From Candidatus Eremiobacter antarcticus (GTDB lineage Bacteria; Vulcanimicrobiota; Vulcanimicrobiia; Eremiobacterales; Eremiobacteraceae), in assembly GCA_003244105.1 (NCBI GenBank), contig QHBK01000014.1, positions 150,290-214,289 of the forward strand: a DNA stretch of 64,000 bases, written 5' to 3'. A program made the translations under genes and the position numbers. Positions 63,016 to 64,000 of the stretch are shown here, one piece after another; positions within the stretch are counted from its first letter, which is position 1, and the number at the start of each line of letters is the position of its first letter. A model generated the notes under the pieces. It was not told the origin of the DNA. It was given only the letters and a program-made list of their open reading frames with translations, and made no database searches.

Positions 63016-63969
63016 CTAAGGTACGACTGCCGCCCAACCAGCGGGCCATTCCGCGGAGAGCGCCAGTCCATACAGCTCCTTTAGTTGCTCCTCCGGGTTG
63101 ACGCCGGCTGCCATGAAAGACGTACGGTTCTCATTTAACGACCATCTGCGCCGATTCAATTCAATCAGGCGTTGCAAGTACGGCTCCGCCGGCAGTGTAT
63201 CGGCCTTCTTAAGGTTGCAAGGTTCGCACGCTGCGACCAGATTCCAGGGCTTGTCTTCAAAAACAAACGTCCAGGGAATGAAATGATCAACATGGATCCT
63301 ATTCAACGGGCCCACATTGACCCCACAATAAAAGCACATTGTCTCTCCACGGGCAACCATAGCCGCAGCGACACCGTGAAGCGCCGCCCGTCGCGGTTTA
63401 TCTCTTTCGATCTTGTCAATGAGACGAGGTGAGGCGTTCAATCGCGTTAAGAACCTCGCCCAGTAATAGTTGGCAATGAGCTTGAGGGCCTCGGCGTTTG
63501 CCCTTATAAACTGCTCTGATTCGACAGAGACCTCGATCGAGTCATCCTCCTTCTCCCACGAATAGAGCGGTGACATTTGAACTGGTTTTGAGGTGTGAAA
63601 AGCCTGAAGAACGTTTATGGTGAGCACACGTGACAGTTGTGTTACGAGTTTAGTACGGACCATCGCCGGAAGCAAGTCAGCTTGACGAATGCCTGTTGCG
63701 TCTGCAACCTCGCTCATGCGCTGCACGATCTCTGGCTGAGCTGCCGTGCGAGGCGAGTGCCGGAACCGAAACACGACCGTCTGAGTCCAGTACATTCCCA
63801 AAAATTGCTCGGCGAGGTCAACCAGCAAAATCCGACCGTTTTCGATCCGGTTGCGCTGAACACACTCGACAATCGCGCGCAATAGTGCAGGCTTATAGGA
63901 TGCGGACATTGTGGCATGCTTCAATAACGCAATGATGTCAAGAATGCCGACCTGCGATGCTGTTGACAA
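63016..63969 (-). CDS. HNH endonuclease with CxxC zinc site
   Basis: TTG start at 63969 (MSTASQVGILDIIAL); an ATG at 63909 is an alternative. The N-terminal ~190 residues are helical (KHATMSASYKPALLRAIVECV). The nuclease core is CFYCG, HVDHFIPWTFVFEDKPWNLVAACEPCNLKKAD, with His and Asn in place and four cysteines for structural zinc. Likely restriction- or defence-related. The gene starts 31 bases from the right edge, so upstream context is missing. Confidence 0.85.
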   Translation of the reverse strand: MSTASQVGILDIIALLKHATMSASYKPALLRAIVECVQRNRIENGRILLVDLAEQFLGMYWTQTVVFRFRHSPRTAAQPEIVQRMSEVADATGIRQADLLPAMVRTKLVTQLSRVLTINVLQAFHTSKPVQMSPLYSWEKEDDSIEVSVESEQFIRANAEALKLIANYYWARFLTRLNASPRLIDKIERDKPRRAALHGVAAAMVARGETMCFYCGVNVGPLNRIHVDHFIPWTFVFEDKPWNLVAACEPCNLKKADTLPAEPYLQRLIELNRRRWSLNENRTSFMAAGVNPEEQLKELYGLALSAEWPAGWAAVVP

Positions 63970-64000
63970 GTGATCTAAGCTGTGTTAGCCAGTACTTCAT

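Noticed and set aside
1..64000. CRISPR arrays, tRNA, rRNA, insertion sequences
   Set aside because: No regularly spaced repeats, cloverleaf-like genes, transposase or terminal inverted repeats were found by reading; decay in the 54-62 kb region has no transposase to explain it.

Overview
The window is high-GC bacterial chromosome, densely packed with genes on both strands. It carries several envelope lipoproteins and exported proteins with Pro/Thr-rich linkers, complete nadA-nadB-nadC, a MOSC protein, a DUF3052 protein, a PEBP protein and a class III cyclase fused to a STAND ATPase. No rRNA, tRNA or single-copy marker was recognised, so lineage is a guess. The mix resembles poorly cultured deep-branching bacteria such as Candidatus Eremiobacterota (WPS-2); this assignment has low confidence.

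Layout. 0-9.7 kb: exported proteins of unknown function, proline dehydrogenase, a small cupredoxin, an MFS transporter and an orphan peptide-binding lipoprotein. 9.7-15 kb: an NAD-dependent epimerase fused to a SRPBCC domain, an exported PEBP protein, and an exonuclease-DNA ligase pair. 15-25 kb: an ABC-2 type exporter pair, a complete polar amino acid ABC importer, a response regulator and histidine kinase converging tail to tail, an LTxxQ/CpxP-like periplasmic protein upstream of the kinase, and a PAS-GAF-SpoIIE phosphatase. 25-36.4 kb: a phosphoesterase, a DUF882-like peptidase, the NAD cluster, an FMN reductase with YceI, a Vgb-like beta-propeller, a MOSC protein, and a two-lipoprotein operon (peptidase S51 plus peptide-binding protein). 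36.4-49.6 kb: a broken gene, an S9 peptidase, PhzF, a monothiol DsbA-like protein, the cyclase-STAND protein, a HAD/DUF3052 operon and a double-cupredoxin lipoprotein.

49.6-64 kb is different in character. A 47-residue membrane protein is translationally coupled to a very large Lhr-family helicase. This is followed by a membrane-protein paralogue, a leftover 3' end of a second Lhr gene, an intact HigA antitoxin behind a wrecked HigB toxin, and a frameshifted AlkA-type glycosylase. Next comes an M23-like exported protein, then a nuclease-rich stretch: an HNH protein, an EVE-like/HNH fusion, a frameshifted small gene, a winged-helix plus restriction-like protein and a third HNH protein. I read this as an accessory island with a probable defence role and ongoing gene decay. 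Several frameshifts lie here, so assembly indels must be excluded before calling them biological.

The DNA-processing genes (MBL-fold exonuclease, ATP-dependent ligase, Lhr helicase) belong to families that in other bacteria form one ligase-associated repair cluster. Here exonuclease and ligase are adjacent, but the helicase lies 35 kb away.
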